64,000 nucleotides of DNA from Halobacillus massiliensis. GTDB taxonomy: Bacteria; Bacillota; Bacilli; Bacillales; Halobacillaceae. The stretch covers positions 3,876,540-3,940,539 of the forward strand of contig NZ_LT800499.1 in NCBI RefSeq assembly GCF_900166625.1. The letters run 5' to 3'. Made by a program: the position numbers and the translations under genes. The number at the start of each line of letters is the position of its first letter. The stretch's first letter is position 1. The notes below the pieces were generated by a model. It was not told the origin of the DNA, did not search any database, and saw only the letters and a program-made list of their open reading frames with translations. Positions 17,285-26,687 of this stretch are shown here, one piece after another.

Positions 17285-19837
17285 TTATTTTCTTTTATTA
17301 CCTTTAAAGAAAATCTTAATCTTGTGTTTTTCATCTGCTGGTACATTGACATAAAGAGAATTATTTTCTTCATCATAGAAGTATGATTCCTGATTAGACT
17401 TTACTTCTTCCACTGACGTTACTTGGTTATATTTTGCGCGGGCTGCCTGGACTTTCTTTGGAGCAGCTTCGCCATTCAATTTAAGTGTATAGGAGTCTAA
17501 TGCTGTGTTGTATCCTGTTGCTTGTTTCTTCGTTTTGAATTCTATATGCTTCCCTTTACGTTGAATCACTAAGTCTGTGATGTTATACTCACCATCTTTA
17601 TAATCAAGGGTAGCACCATCGTCTTCATAGAAAGAGTAGGTTGCTTTTTCATCAAGGTAGGTATCGAGTACTAAATTCTCTAATGGTTTTTCACCCGTGT
17701 ATTGTTGGACCTCACGTGTAGGAATCATAGAATCTTTTTTCACGTAAATTGGAAGATGATCAAGCTGGGCATTCGTGTGAATGGTTTGACCGCCTTCATA
17801 TTCTTCGCCTGTCCAGTAATCAACCCAGGTTTCTCCTTCTGGAAGATACACATCACGTTCTGTCTGTCCTTGTTTAACAACTGGAGCAAGCATCATAGAG
17901 GAACCGAACATGAATTGGTCACTAATATTATGCGTGTTTTCATCTTCCTGGAACTGATAAACAAGCGGCTGTTGGACGGGTGTTCCATTTTCAGAAGCAT
18001 CAATGAACGTATTGTAAAGATAAGGCATTAGCTTGTAACGCATTTCAACATACTTCTTACTAATGTCTTCCACTTCTTGGCCAAAGGCCCATGGCTCTTG
18101 TCCCTGTTTTTCCCCTTCAGCTTTTTTGTCACTATCATAATGGATACGAGAGAATGGAAGGAACGCCCCTACTTCAATCCACCGTGCGAACATTTCTGCA
18201 TCCGGACGTCCTGCGAAACCGCCGATATCATTTCCGACGAAAGGTACACCGGAAAGACCAATGTTTGTGTTCATTGGAATTGACATTTGTAAGTGATCCC
18301 ATTCACTGACATTGTCCCCAGTCCAAAGGGCAGCGTAACGTTGAGATCCTGCATACATATCACGAGTTAACACGAAAGGACGAGTATTTGGCTTATACTT
18401 TTCGAAAGCCTTATATGTAGCTTCCGCTTCGTCATGGCCGTATAAATTATGGTATTCAGCATGGGTGCGTTTGTTTTCGCCTTCTCCAAAGGTTACATCT
18501 AGCGGCATAGTATGATAGGGACCGTCAAAAACAGCTGGTTCATTCATATCGTTCCAAATGCCGTCTATACCTTTATCAAACAGGATATTGTGTTTGGTTG
18601 CCCACCATTCACGAACTTCTGGTTTAGAGAAGTCTGGGAACATGGAGTCTCCAGGCCATACTTTACCTACGAAATTTGTACCATCCGGATTTTTAGCCCA
18701 GTAGTCATTAGCTGTGCCTTCATCGTACATAAAGTATCCAGGATCCTTTTTAACAGCAGGGTCGTTGATTGTGATTTTATGGAAATTCATATCATCAAGT
18801 TTTTGATGAAGAGCTTCGCTGCCGAATTTATCAGACCATGTGAAAACACGGTATTCGTCCATATAATCAATATCAAAGTGCATAGTGTCAATAGGAATAT
18901 TTTTTTCGCGGTACGTCTCAGCTACACGTTCAATATCCTCTGCCGAATATTCCCACTTAGATTGATGAAGACCCAGTGTCCATTTGGCAGGTTTGTCTAT
19001 CTTACCCGTCAAATTAGTATAACTGTCAAGCACATCTTCAATTTCTGGTCCGTACATAAAGTAATAATTTAACTTTCCATCGTCGGCATAGAAGTAGTAA
19101 TAATCATCGCTTTCGCTCGCCATTTCAAAATAGGAACGGTTCGTGTTATCAAAGAAAATACCGTAAGCTTTGTCATTTTTTAAACCGATGAAGAAAGGGA
19201 TAGATGTATATAAATATTTTGTATTGGGCTGGTAACCGTAAGCATCTGTGTTAAACATACCGATACTTTCCCCCCGTTGATTTACCTCAAGTCCTCCCTG
19301 TTCGCCAAAGCCATAGAAAGCTTCGTTTTCATTGGTTTTCTTGTAAACATAAGGTTTCTCGCCATCATAGCCTGAACCATTCTTCATGTAGTCCTCGTTG
19401 ATCACATTTCCTTTTTTATCAAGGAACTTAATACCAAATGGTTCTTTTTTAATTTTGACCGTGATTTCATTAGTAGTCAGAGTAATTTCTCCATTTTGTT
19501 CTTTCACGTCAAAGGATGGTGTGTCCCATTCCTTTTTCGCAATAGCTTCAGAAAAGTATTCTTCTTCACCATCATTCAGGATGGAAATTTTAGCCATGTC
19601 CTCAGAGAATAGTCGAATAAATGCTGTTTGGTCTGAGGAGAGATCGAGCTTTACACCATTTTCTACTTGTTGAACGCCTTCAACTTGCAGTTGTTTTTTA
19701 ACAGCTTCTTGGTTCAGCTCTTTGTCTGGGTGGGGTTGAGTTACAGCTAATACATTAGGTGCCTGTGCGGCGAATATGCTCGCAGCTATAGCTGTGGTAG
19801 CAACTAAGCGAGAAATATTTTTTGATGGTTTGTGCAT
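17285..19837 (-). CDS. Secreted GH31 alpha-glucosidase
   Basis: An 850-residue exported enzyme. I start at the ATG at 19837 because GAGGGGAAG lies at good spacing; an earlier in-frame ATG (19882) overlaps the operator. A signal peptide covers about residues 1-31 (VLA cleavage site). The GH31 N-terminal sandwich has FYGFGEQGG; the barrel has the predicted nucleophile D430 in GIWNDMNEP and acid/base D508 in LWTGDNVSEWDH. The C-terminal sandwich ends in an extra module of about 80 residues (APKKVQAARAKY...SYFYDEENNSLYVNVP) that also occurs at the C-terminus of the GH27-like protein at 20379-23510. With the neighbouring dextranase, action on alpha-1,6- or mixed-linkage glucooligosaccharides is likely. 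Confidence 0.88.
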   Translation of the reverse strand: MHKPSKNISRLVATTAIAASIFAAQAPNVLAVTQPHPDKELNQEAVKKQLQVEGVQQVENGVKLDLSSDQTAFIRLFSEDMAKISILNDGEEEYFSEAIAKKEWDTPSFDVKEQNGEITLTTNEITVKIKKEPFGIKFLDKKGNVINEDYMKNGSGYDGEKPYVYKKTNENEAFYGFGEQGGLEVNQRGESIGMFNTDAYGYQPNTKYLYTSIPFFIGLKNDKAYGIFFDNTNRSYFEMASESDDYYYFYADDGKLNYYFMYGPEIEDVLDSYTNLTGKIDKPAKWTLGLHQSKWEYSAEDIERVAETYREKNIPIDTMHFDIDYMDEYRVFTWSDKFGSEALHQKLDDMNFHKITINDPAVKKDPGYFMYDEGTANDYWAKNPDGTNFVGKVWPGDSMFPDFSKPEVREWWATKHNILFDKGIDGIWNDMNEPAVFDGPYHTMPLDVTFGEGENKRTHAEYHNLYGHDEAEATYKAFEKYKPNTRPFVLTRDMYAGSQRYAALWTGDNVSEWDHLQMSIPMNTNIGLSGVPFVGNDIGGFAGRPDAEMFARWIEVGAFLPFSRIHYDSDKKAEGEKQGQEPWAFGQEVEDISKKYVEMRYKLMPYLYNTFIDASENGTPVQQPLVYQFQEDENTHNISDQFMFGSSMMLAPVVKQGQTERDVYLPEGETWVDYWTGEEYEGGQTIHTNAQLDHLPIYVKKDSMIPTREVQQYTGEKPLENLVLDTYLDEKATYSFYEDDGATLDYKDGEYNITDLVIQRKGKHIEFKTKKQATGYNTALDSYTLKLNGEAAPKKVQAARAKYNQVTSVEEVKSNQESYFYDEENNSLYVNVPADEKHKIKIFFKGNKRK

Positions 19838-19868
19838 ATTTATTCTTCCCCTCGAATTAATATTTATG

Positions 19869-19880
19869 GCAACCGGTTGC
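19869..19880. promoter_or_regulatory. LacI-family (MalR-like) operator before the alpha-glucosidase
   Basis: Perfect palindrome GCAACCGGTTGC, 32 bases upstream of the chosen start. The CCGG centre differs from the ACGT centre of the operators around the local LacI gene, so a different LacI-family protein, possibly encoded elsewhere, may control GH31-GH66. Confidence 0.5.
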
Positions 19881-19978
19881 ACAAATTAACTGTACATCTA
19901 TGCAAAAAATTTGACAAGAGAAGGTTTAGTATCGATTCTAGGGTGACTTATGTACTATTAAAACTTTTGTAACAAATA

Positions 19979-19992
19979 TGTAATCGCTTTTA
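19979..19992. promoter_or_regulatory. cre-like site before the alpha-glucosidase
   Basis: ATGTAATCGCTTTTA (from 19978) matches WTGNAANCGNWNNCW except for one base. It lies about 140 bases upstream of the GH31 start and suggests CcpA control. Confidence 0.4.
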
Positions 19993-20130
19993 AAAAATAT
20001 GTAAAGGTTTGCAAAAAAATGAAAATTGAAACAAATGGATCATTGCTTTCTACACCTATTTCTAAGTATAACCGAACATAAATATAAAACTTATCCTTCA
20101 AATTTACACATTCACACCAATACAACAAAT

Positions 20131-20176
20131 AAAAAAGCCCCTAACCGTTGCAGGATCAACGACCAGAGGCTTTTAA
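20131..20176 (-). terminator. Terminator downstream of the GH27-like gene
   Basis: On the minus strand a stem AAAAGCCTCT...AGGGGCTTTT is followed by T-rich sequence. It lies about 200 bases beyond the stop at 20379. The rest of 19881-20378 holds only promoter-like AT-rich DNA for GH31. Confidence 0.5.
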
Positions 20177-20378
20177 GACTTAGTGATTCCGCGGGCTCCA
20201 TCCTGTCAAGGTGGACAACTGTCTAGGAATGATTGTAATGATCTTAGTGGTAAAAGCCTATTTTAAAAAGAGCTATCTTTCCTATTTCAGAATAGGAGGC
20301 TCTGATATTCCGGACTTTTTTCCATCACTATACTTGATTTGAAAAAATCAACAGCAAATTGTAGTGCTGCTTTTCATC

Positions 20379-23300
20379 TTAAAATTTCACTTGTACTTTC
20401 TTTTGTTCACTACTTGGAATATTCACCCACAGCGTTTTGGTCTCTTCTTCATAAAAATAGGTTTCATCTTTGGTTTTTAATTCTTCTAAACTGCTCACTG
20501 TTTTATACTTTCGACTAGCTGCATGAACCTTTTTAGGTATTGACTTATCTTTTAATCGAATGTAATAAGATGGAATCTCTGAGTCCGAATGCTTATTATA
20601 GACTTCCACTTTATTTTTATTTTTATTAACGATAGTAACATTAGAATTATGGTCTTCCACTGGTGTAAGCTGAATATCGTCCAAAGTCAACGAACCGCCC
20701 GCTTGACCACTAACCATGTTTCCAATTTTAAGAACATCACCTTTAGAGACATTAATATTAGGAATCGTGATTTTAGACATGTCATTTGATTCTGAAATAT
20801 CAACTTTACGAGTGTCTTCCCCATTTTTTATATATAGAATAGCTTCATCAAAACTGCTATTTCTCTTCACATCGGCAGTCAGGGTATAGGCTCCTGGCTT
20901 TGGAACAACATACTGCCAAACGTCAGAGGAAAAATCCTGGTCGCCGGCAATTTCAAGAGCCCCATCCCTAATAGTAGTATTCACCATATTACTTCGGCTC
21001 CAGTGATCAAAGTCATCATTAAATTCACCATTTCTCAAAGTCGCAGATTTTTTATCTGATGGTGCACCTAATGTTATCGAATCTAAATCAAAACTACCAG
21101 AAATATAGTCTACTTCAATAAGATTAGTACCTTCTTGAAGTTGCACCTCTGTTCCTTTCTCTTTCCATCTCTCTTTCGTTGCTTGTAATGTCACATCCTG
21201 ACTATCTGTAGTATTTCCGCTCTGTTCTTCTCTTACCTGAACAGTTGCTTCACTATCTTCTCCAGCTGAATAGTTCAAGTTTAGGTTATAGTTTCCGGTT
21301 TCAGGAACACTGACTGCATAGGTTACACTTTCTTCCTCTTCATTGAAGTCGCTAAGATAACCAAACCCGGCATGGCCTTTTTTCTCCTTAGCAAATTCTA
21401 CACCATAGGTATACGAAGCTACTTCTGCTTCAAAAGCTTTTTGCACCTGCGAAGGGATAACCTTTAAAAATACACTGTCATGTGGAGCGAGTGTTACAGA
21501 GTAGTCGGACTGAATCCCAAGGTCTTCATGCGTCCATACATCACGTATATGACCTTCTTGAATTCCCAGCTCTTTTTCAAAATTGAAGTCAAAAGTCTGC
21601 TGTTCATCCTGTCGATTAAATAAACCGGCGGCCCATGAACCATCAGGAAGCTGTCCCACCCAGCGCTGACTGTCCCGACTATCATTGGATTTCCCATAAT
21701 GCTCTGCTTTATTGTAGATAGGTTTACCTGCCAGACCCATTTTATTAAACTCAATGAGCTCGGTGTTTTGATAGAACTTATAATTATCTTTTATGGTGTC
21801 ATACTGATCCGCGATAGCAATTGGAGAGCCCGCTAAAGTATAAAGAGACAGGGTTGTTTTCTTCTCATTTTCTGCATTTACTCCTTCAAATGTATTTAAT
21901 TTTAAGAAGTCCCCATCAAGAATCATGCTGGATCTTCCACTTATATCAGAAAACCCTGTAAACCCTTGGAATGAGTTGGCCCACTGAGACCAGCCTTCTT
22001 GCCACTCCTGCCTTCTTTCACTAATGTGATCCCAGCCGCCTCCAAAGGCATCTTCATTGATTCGAATCATATCCCCATATTTTCTTTCAAGTTCTCCATG
22101 TTCGTAAAGATGAGGCATCACCAGACTTAAAAACATATTATTTTCTTCAGCAGCTTCAGACATCCACTTCAAATGCGTCTCATAGTTCTCGCGGCCATGA
22201 GGTTCTCCTACTTTACCAAGATTCGGGTCCATTCCATCCTCATACCATGAAATAAAGTCTACACGCAGAAAGTCCGCTCCCTGCTCCTTGAAAAAGTCGA
22301 TATACCCTTTCACATATTTCTCGGCATCTGGGTGCTCGACATCCAACCAGTAAAGAGCTCGTTCATTGCCCTGTCCGCCATTAAATCGGTCACCGTCTGT
22401 CGGGTCACCTGGATCTCCCTGATCAATCAGTTCTGCCACATAAGTAGGACCATCAGGATTATCTTCAGTACCTTTCACAATATATTTGTCCGGATTTTTT
22501 ACAACTTCTGGACTGACCCAAAGAGGATTGTAATAGATTCCAAAATCCATCCCTTTATCTTTAATATAGTCACCCCAGTATTCCCAAGTGTGCCCCTCTG
22601 GATACTTTTCTGACGGATACTGGAATTCTTCTTCATTTTCACCCTCTTCAGGCTTTTCCCCTGTCTTATACAATTGCACATTATCTAACTGAAACGAGCT
22701 ATGCTCTCCTGCAGCATCTATATTAAACTCTATAGTCAACTGCCCATTCGTTACATTAGCCTGTAATTCAAAAAGTCCATAACGTGGTTCGCCATATTCA
22801 TTGGCTAGTCCATCATTGAGTTCTACTATTTGTTCCTCCGATGAATCAGTATAGCTCGTTAACTTCATATCCGCTGAACTTGTACCGTCTAAGTAATTTT
22901 CTACGTCATTTGGAAACTTCACTCGTGCTTCTACCGTATAATTTCCATCCTCCAAGCCTTCTACAGTCTGAGAGATTCTGGCTGTATGTGGCTCTGGATC
23001 ATAAACATATAGCTTTAACCCTTCATAGGCATCATTCCCATCTACGCCTGTAGAGGCTTCTGTTTCTATATTCCATCCCTCTGCATTCCCGGTTTCAAAG
23101 TCTCCATTAACCAATAAACCATCTGCATTCTCTTCCCCGCTGCCATCCATATTTAATGGTCTCTTCATCCAATTATCATTATGACTGACAACATATCCGT
23201 TATCATTGAGTAATGTCGCCCCCTCAATCCATCCATCGGTTGCGATCATATCATAACCATAGGGTTTAAAATTTTCGGCCATCCAATCAATATTATCCTT

Positions 23301-23510
23301 AAACCGATCTTCAGGCATGTATGTATTTTTGTCATGCTGATGTTCATAGGTTGAGAAATACATAGGACCTGAACCTTTCCTAGTAAACTCACTATCCTGG
23401 GCAGCCACGGCTGTAGTAAACACCGACGATAAGGCGAAAGTAGAAAGGACACAAAACACTCCACTTTTACTCACTAAGCCTTTTTTACGCTTTCGGGAAC
23501 GCTTAATCAT
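20379..23510 (-). CDS. Secreted multidomain GH27-like alpha-glycosidase (isomaltodextranase-type candidate)
   Basis: A 1043-residue exported protein; signal peptide about residues 1-37 (AVAA). The GH27/GH36-clan barrel starts near 50 (YGYDMIATDGW), is interrupted at about 130-285 by a CBM4/9-like module (LLVNGDFETGNAEGW...FQLDNVQLYK) with an acidic linker, and resumes with GMDFGIYYNPLW. Predicted nucleophile is D418 (FLRVDFISWY) and acid/base about D487 (RINED). Then follow a beta-sandwich (630-690), a CBM35/6-like module (692-815), a second CBM4/9-like module (825-950) and a C-terminal module shared with the GH31 enzyme (955-1043). GH27 includes alpha-galactosidases and isomaltodextranase; the dextranase neighbour favours the latter. 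Substrate is inferred. Confidence 0.7.
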   Translation of the reverse strand: MIKRSRKRKKGLVSKSGVFCVLSTFALSSVFTTAVAAQDSEFTRKGSGPMYFSTYEHQHDKNTYMPEDRFKDNIDWMAENFKPYGYDMIATDGWIEGATLLNDNGYVVSHNDNWMKRPLNMDGSGEENADGLLVNGDFETGNAEGWNIETEASTGVDGNDAYEGLKLYVYDPEPHTARISQTVEGLEDGNYTVEARVKFPNDVENYLDGTSSADMKLTSYTDSSEEQIVELNDGLANEYGEPRYGLFELQANVTNGQLTIEFNIDAAGEHSSFQLDNVQLYKTGEKPEEGENEEEFQYPSEKYPEGHTWEYWGDYIKDKGMDFGIYYNPLWVSPEVVKNPDKYIVKGTEDNPDGPTYVAELIDQGDPGDPTDGDRFNGGQGNERALYWLDVEHPDAEKYVKGYIDFFKEQGADFLRVDFISWYEDGMDPNLGKVGEPHGRENYETHLKWMSEAAEENNMFLSLVMPHLYEHGELERKYGDMIRINEDAFGGGWDHISERRQEWQEGWSQWANSFQGFTGFSDISGRSSMILDGDFLKLNTFEGVNAENEKKTTLSLYTLAGSPIAIADQYDTIKDNYKFYQNTELIEFNKMGLAGKPIYNKAEHYGKSNDSRDSQRWVGQLPDGSWAAGLFNRQDEQQTFDFNFEKELGIQEGHIRDVWTHEDLGIQSDYSVTLAPHDSVFLKVIPSQVQKAFEAEVASYTYGVEFAKEKKGHAGFGYLSDFNEEEESVTYAVSVPETGNYNLNLNYSAGEDSEATVQVREEQSGNTTDSQDVTLQATKERWKEKGTEVQLQEGTNLIEVDYISGSFDLDSITLGAPSDKKSATLRNGEFNDDFDHWSRSNMVNTTIRDGALEIAGDQDFSSDVWQYVVPKPGAYTLTADVKRNSSFDEAILYIKNGEDTRKVDISESNDMSKITIPNINVSKGDVLKIGNMVSGQAGGSLTLDDIQLTPVEDHNSNVTIVNKNKNKVEVYNKHSDSEIPSYYIRLKDKSIPKKVHAASRKYKTVSSLEELKTKDETYFYEEETKTLWVNIPSSEQKKVQVKF

Positions 23511-23624
23511 TAAATCTCTCCTCTTTAATTTTTTAATCTTTTAAGGACGGACGACTAAAAACTAAAACAAACAGACTGCCAGGCGTCTTCCCCTCACTTC
23601 TAGTCTCCCTCCTATTGGCATATT

Positions 23625-23642
23625 TGAGTAAACGTTTACTCA
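23625..23642. promoter_or_regulatory. LacI operator before the GH27-like gene
   Basis: An 18-bp perfect palindrome, TGAGTAAACGTTTACTCA, with the TAAACGTTTA core typical of LacI-family sites. The same core recurs at 23779-23792 and 24859-24874 around the adjacent LacI gene. Confidence 0.65.
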
Positions 23643-23653
23643 CTATGTGTTAT

Positions 23654-23667
23654 TATAAGCGCTTACA
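23654..23667. promoter_or_regulatory. cre-like site before the GH27-like gene
   Basis: On the minus strand ATGTAAGCGCTTATA matches WTGNAANCGNWNNCW at 14 of 15 positions. It sits 12 bases from the LacI operator, so specific induction and catabolite repression are probably integrated here. Confidence 0.45.
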
Positions 23668-23778
23668 TAATTATTTGTCTACTAATTTTTGAAAATTCAA
23701 ACAAATATTGATTAGCATTACTGGCAGGATCCTTGTGTATAAAAGACTTACAGTTTTTATAATATTTTAAGATCAATC

Positions 23779-23792
23779 AGTAAACGTTTCCT
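23779..23792. promoter_or_regulatory. Second LacI-type operator, downstream of the regulator gene
   Basis: AGTAAACGTTTCCT carries the TAAACGTTT core. It lies about 140 bases from the 23625 site and could allow DNA looping. Confidence 0.4.
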
Positions 23793-23825
23793 TTTGTTTA
23801 AAAAAATAACCCGTAAAAGGATTGC

Positions 23826-24833
23826 TTACAGCAAAACTTTTACGGATTCACGTTCAATGATTTGGTGGGGCATAATAATACTCTGGGTTGGTTTACTTGT
23901 TTTTAGGGCTTCAAACAGTAGCTCAGTTGCTTTCTCCCCCATTTCCCTTAGGGGCTGGGATAAAGTAGTGAGAGGTGGGATGGACATCTCAGCAATTTTT
24001 AAATTATCATAACCTATAACGGAAATATCATCAGGGACTTTAATGTTCATTCGATAGGCGGCAGCCATTGCACCAATAGCCATCTCATCACTTGCTGCAA
24101 ATATTGCAGTCGTATCAGGAGCTGCTTCCAATAACTCTCTAAACATTATAAGTCCATCTTCATAAGAAAATCCTCGGGCTGAAAAAACGGGAGGATTTTC
24201 ATTACCTAACTGGTCCTTCATAGCCGCTTTAAAACCATCAATTCGAGGGTAACCGGCTATTGGATCTTCCTTAATCCCACTGATCATGCCTATCATCTCA
24301 TGTCCTTTTTCAATCAGATAGGAAGTAGCCGTATATGACGCATCACGATCATCCACTTTCACATAAGGAAGCGGATGTTTGGGAGACTTTGTAGACACCA
24401 AAACAGCAGGAACATTCATTCCTTTAATAGCTTCATAATACTCCTGCTTAATTTCTTCACTGGCAAATAATATCCCTTCCACCCTCTTTTCACTTAACAG
24501 TTTTAAATAATCGAGCGTTTTCTCTCCCTGAGAAGCAGTATTGCAAACGATCACACTGTGGCCCAGACTATGAGTAACTTTTTCTATCCCATGCAATAAT
24601 TCAGATGACACCATTCCAGAAATATCTGGGAACAGCACCCCTATGGTTTGTGTTTTCGTGTTTTTCAATCCTCGGGCTATAGCATTGGGTTTGTACCTAA
24701 GCTCCTCAACAGCTTCCATTACCAGCTTTTTTGTTTTTTCTGAATACCCAGCTGATGTACTGTTTAAGATTCTAGAAACCGTTGCAATTGACACATTCGC
24801 ATATTTGGCTACATCCTTAATGGTTGGATTAAT
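23826..24833 (-). CDS. LacI-family transcriptional regulator, start codon unclear
   Basis: A LacI/GalR regulator with N-terminal helix-turn-helix (TIKDVAKYANVSIATVSRIL), hinge (YKPNAIARGLKN) and a periplasmic-binding-protein-like effector domain ending IPPLTTLSQPLREMG. The only canonical in-frame start (GTG at 24794) would delete the first helix and part of the turn. Upstream, the frame is open to a TGA just before an 11-G tract, with only ATT (24833) as a possible initiator. If the G tract had ten Gs, the GTG at 24855 would be in frame. I give the ATT position as the provisional end. It probably controls the GH27-like gene and itself through the TAAACGTTTA operators. Inducer unknown. Confidence 0.8.
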   Translation of the reverse strand: MNPTIKDVAKYANVSIATVSRILNSTSAGYSEKTKKLVMEAVEELRYKPNAIARGLKNTKTQTIGVLFPDISGMVSSELLHGIEKVTHSLGHSVIVCNTASQGEKTLDYLKLLSEKRVEGILFASEEIKQEYYEAIKGMNVPAVLVSTKSPKHPLPYVKVDDRDASYTATSYLIEKGHEMIGMISGIKEDPIAGYPRIDGFKAAMKDQLGNENPPVFSARGFSYEDGLIMFRELLEAAPDTTAIFAASDEMAIGAMAAAYRMNIKVPDDISVIGYDNLKIAEMSIPPLTTLSQPLREMGEKATELLFEALKTSKPTQSIIMPHQIIERESVKVLL

Positions 24834-24839
24834 AACCGT

Positions 24840-24850
24840 CCCCCCCCCCC
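24840..24850. repeat. Homopolymeric G11 tract at the 5' end of the LacI gene
   Basis: Eleven consecutive C on the plus strand (G on the coding strand), immediately upstream of the regulator's first codons. Length changes by one base would shift the GTG at 24855 in or out of frame. It may also serve as an odd ribosome-binding stretch. Confidence 0.6.
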
Positions 24851-24858
24851 TTCACTAC

Positions 24859-24874
24859 GAGTAAACGTTTTCTC
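24859..24874. promoter_or_regulatory. LacI-type operator upstream of the regulator gene
   Basis: GAGTAAACGTTTTCTC, nearly identical to the palindrome at 23625. Its position directly before the regulator suggests autoregulation. Confidence 0.5.
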
Positions 24875-25131
24875 TTCAGATGTATCGTACGATAAGGGGT
24901 TCGCCCTGTCAATACTTTTCAACCCGTGTAAAGATTCGCTAATTTCACACGTAAACGATGTTTTACCAAAACTTGATTACAGCCACTCAAATGTACCAGC
25001 GTTGACATAGATTTTACCACTAAGTGACAAGGGATGTACCAGTTAATGACAGGGCTTTACCACTTATACCTTTGTATAATTAATGAGCACACCTACGGGT
25101 GTGACATTATTTATATTGGAGGTATTTTTTT

Positions 25132-26687
25132 GTGATTAATTATCGAAAGATACTGGAATTAAACGATGAGGGGATTAGTCTTAGGGGGATTTCCGCAAGT
25201 ACAGGGAATTCCCGTCAAAAAGTCACAGAGGTTATTCGCTTAGCAGAAAAGAAGGGATTAGTGTGTCCCTTAGAAGATGAAATGACAGATAAGTGGATTG
25301 AAGAGTTTCTTTATCCAGAGAAAACTCTGGAGGCCTCTGGCCGACACCCTTTAAATTTTGATTACATTCATGAAGAGTTAGCGAAGCCGAATGTGACGCT
25401 GTCATTATTACATCACGAATATGAAGCAGATTGTCGAGCGAATAACAAGATTCCCTACTCCTATCGCAGCTTTTTACGTCATTACAGTAAATACGCTGAG
25501 AAATACAAAGCTACTTTACGTATTCGCAGAAAACCAGGTGAAATCATGGAGGTGGATTGGGCGGGGTCAACAGCCTCATTTTCGATAGAGATACTGGAGA
25601 AAAGGTAAAGGCGTACGTTTTCGTTTCCACATTGCCATGTAGTCAAATTTCTTATGCGGAAGCAAGTTTATCGATGGACTTGCATTCATGGATCACTGCA
25701 CATAATCGTGCGTTTGCTTATTTAGGAGGATCGACACATATCTTGGTGCCGGACAATCTTAAAACAGGGGTTACAAAGCACACGACACGTGAATTAATAT
25801 TAAATCCTACTTACAAGGAAATGGCCGAGCATTACAATACTGTAGTCATGCCTGCAAGAGTGGGAACTCCCAAAGATAAATCAAGTGTTGAGGGATCCGT
25901 AAGAGTAATTTCTACATGGATTATTGCTGCTTTAAGAAATACTCAATGTTTTAGTCTTGATGAACTGAATGAGGAAATTCGGAAGAAGCTGGAGGAATTT
26001 AATCAACGCTCATTTACTAGAAAAAAAGGCTCTCGTCTGTCGGCATTTACGGAGGAGGAGAAATTCGCCCTTTCCCCTCTTCCATCTACACCTTATAAAA
26101 TGTCGGAATGGAAAACGGCAAAAGTCCGTCCGGACTATCACATCTCTGTTGAAAGTATGTTTTATTCCGTTCCCTATGAATATATCAACCGACAAGTGGA
26201 AGTGAAGCTTTCAGATGATTTCGTTGAAATCTTCTTCAACCATATGCGTATTGCCTCTCATAAACGATTATATGGGAAGTTTGGTCAGTTATCTACTATA
26301 CGTGACCACATGCCTGATAACCATAAATTATTTGTAGATCAGACCCCGGAAGCCGCCGTCGAATGGGGTGAAAGTATAGGCACTTCAACTTTGACTGTCG
26401 TTCGGTACATTCTAGATGCGTCACGATCGGAGAAACAAGCTTTACAATCCATATTTTCATTAAAGAAATCTGAACGCCGTTATACAAAATACGAAATTGA
26501 GCGCGCCTGTAAAATGGTCATTTCTATGACGAAAAGACCGACGGTCAAAAGTGTCCAAACTCTCTTAAACAACAATAAAAAGAATGAGGCTGAGCAAGAA
26601 CTGAGACGCAAAGCAGAGGTCAACAAAAATAACTTTGGTTTCACACGTGGAGCTGCATATTATGGAGGTACGAAACATGATGAATGA
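25132..26687 (+). pseudogene. istA: IS21 transposase IstA, frameshifted
   Basis: The DDE transposase of the IS21 element is split over two frames. Frame one (25132-25608, GTG start, GGAGG upstream) covers the helix-turn-helix (GISLRGISASTGNSRQKVTE) and the first catalytic Asp in IMEVDWAGS. The next frame (overlap from 25557) continues as IFDRDTGEKVKAYVFVSTLP, with DNLKTGV and SSVEG holding the other acidic residues. A -1 shift near 25570-25580, around an ATTTTC run, would join them. It is probably a mutation; programmed -1 frameshifting is possible but not typical for IS21. Confidence 0.8.
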
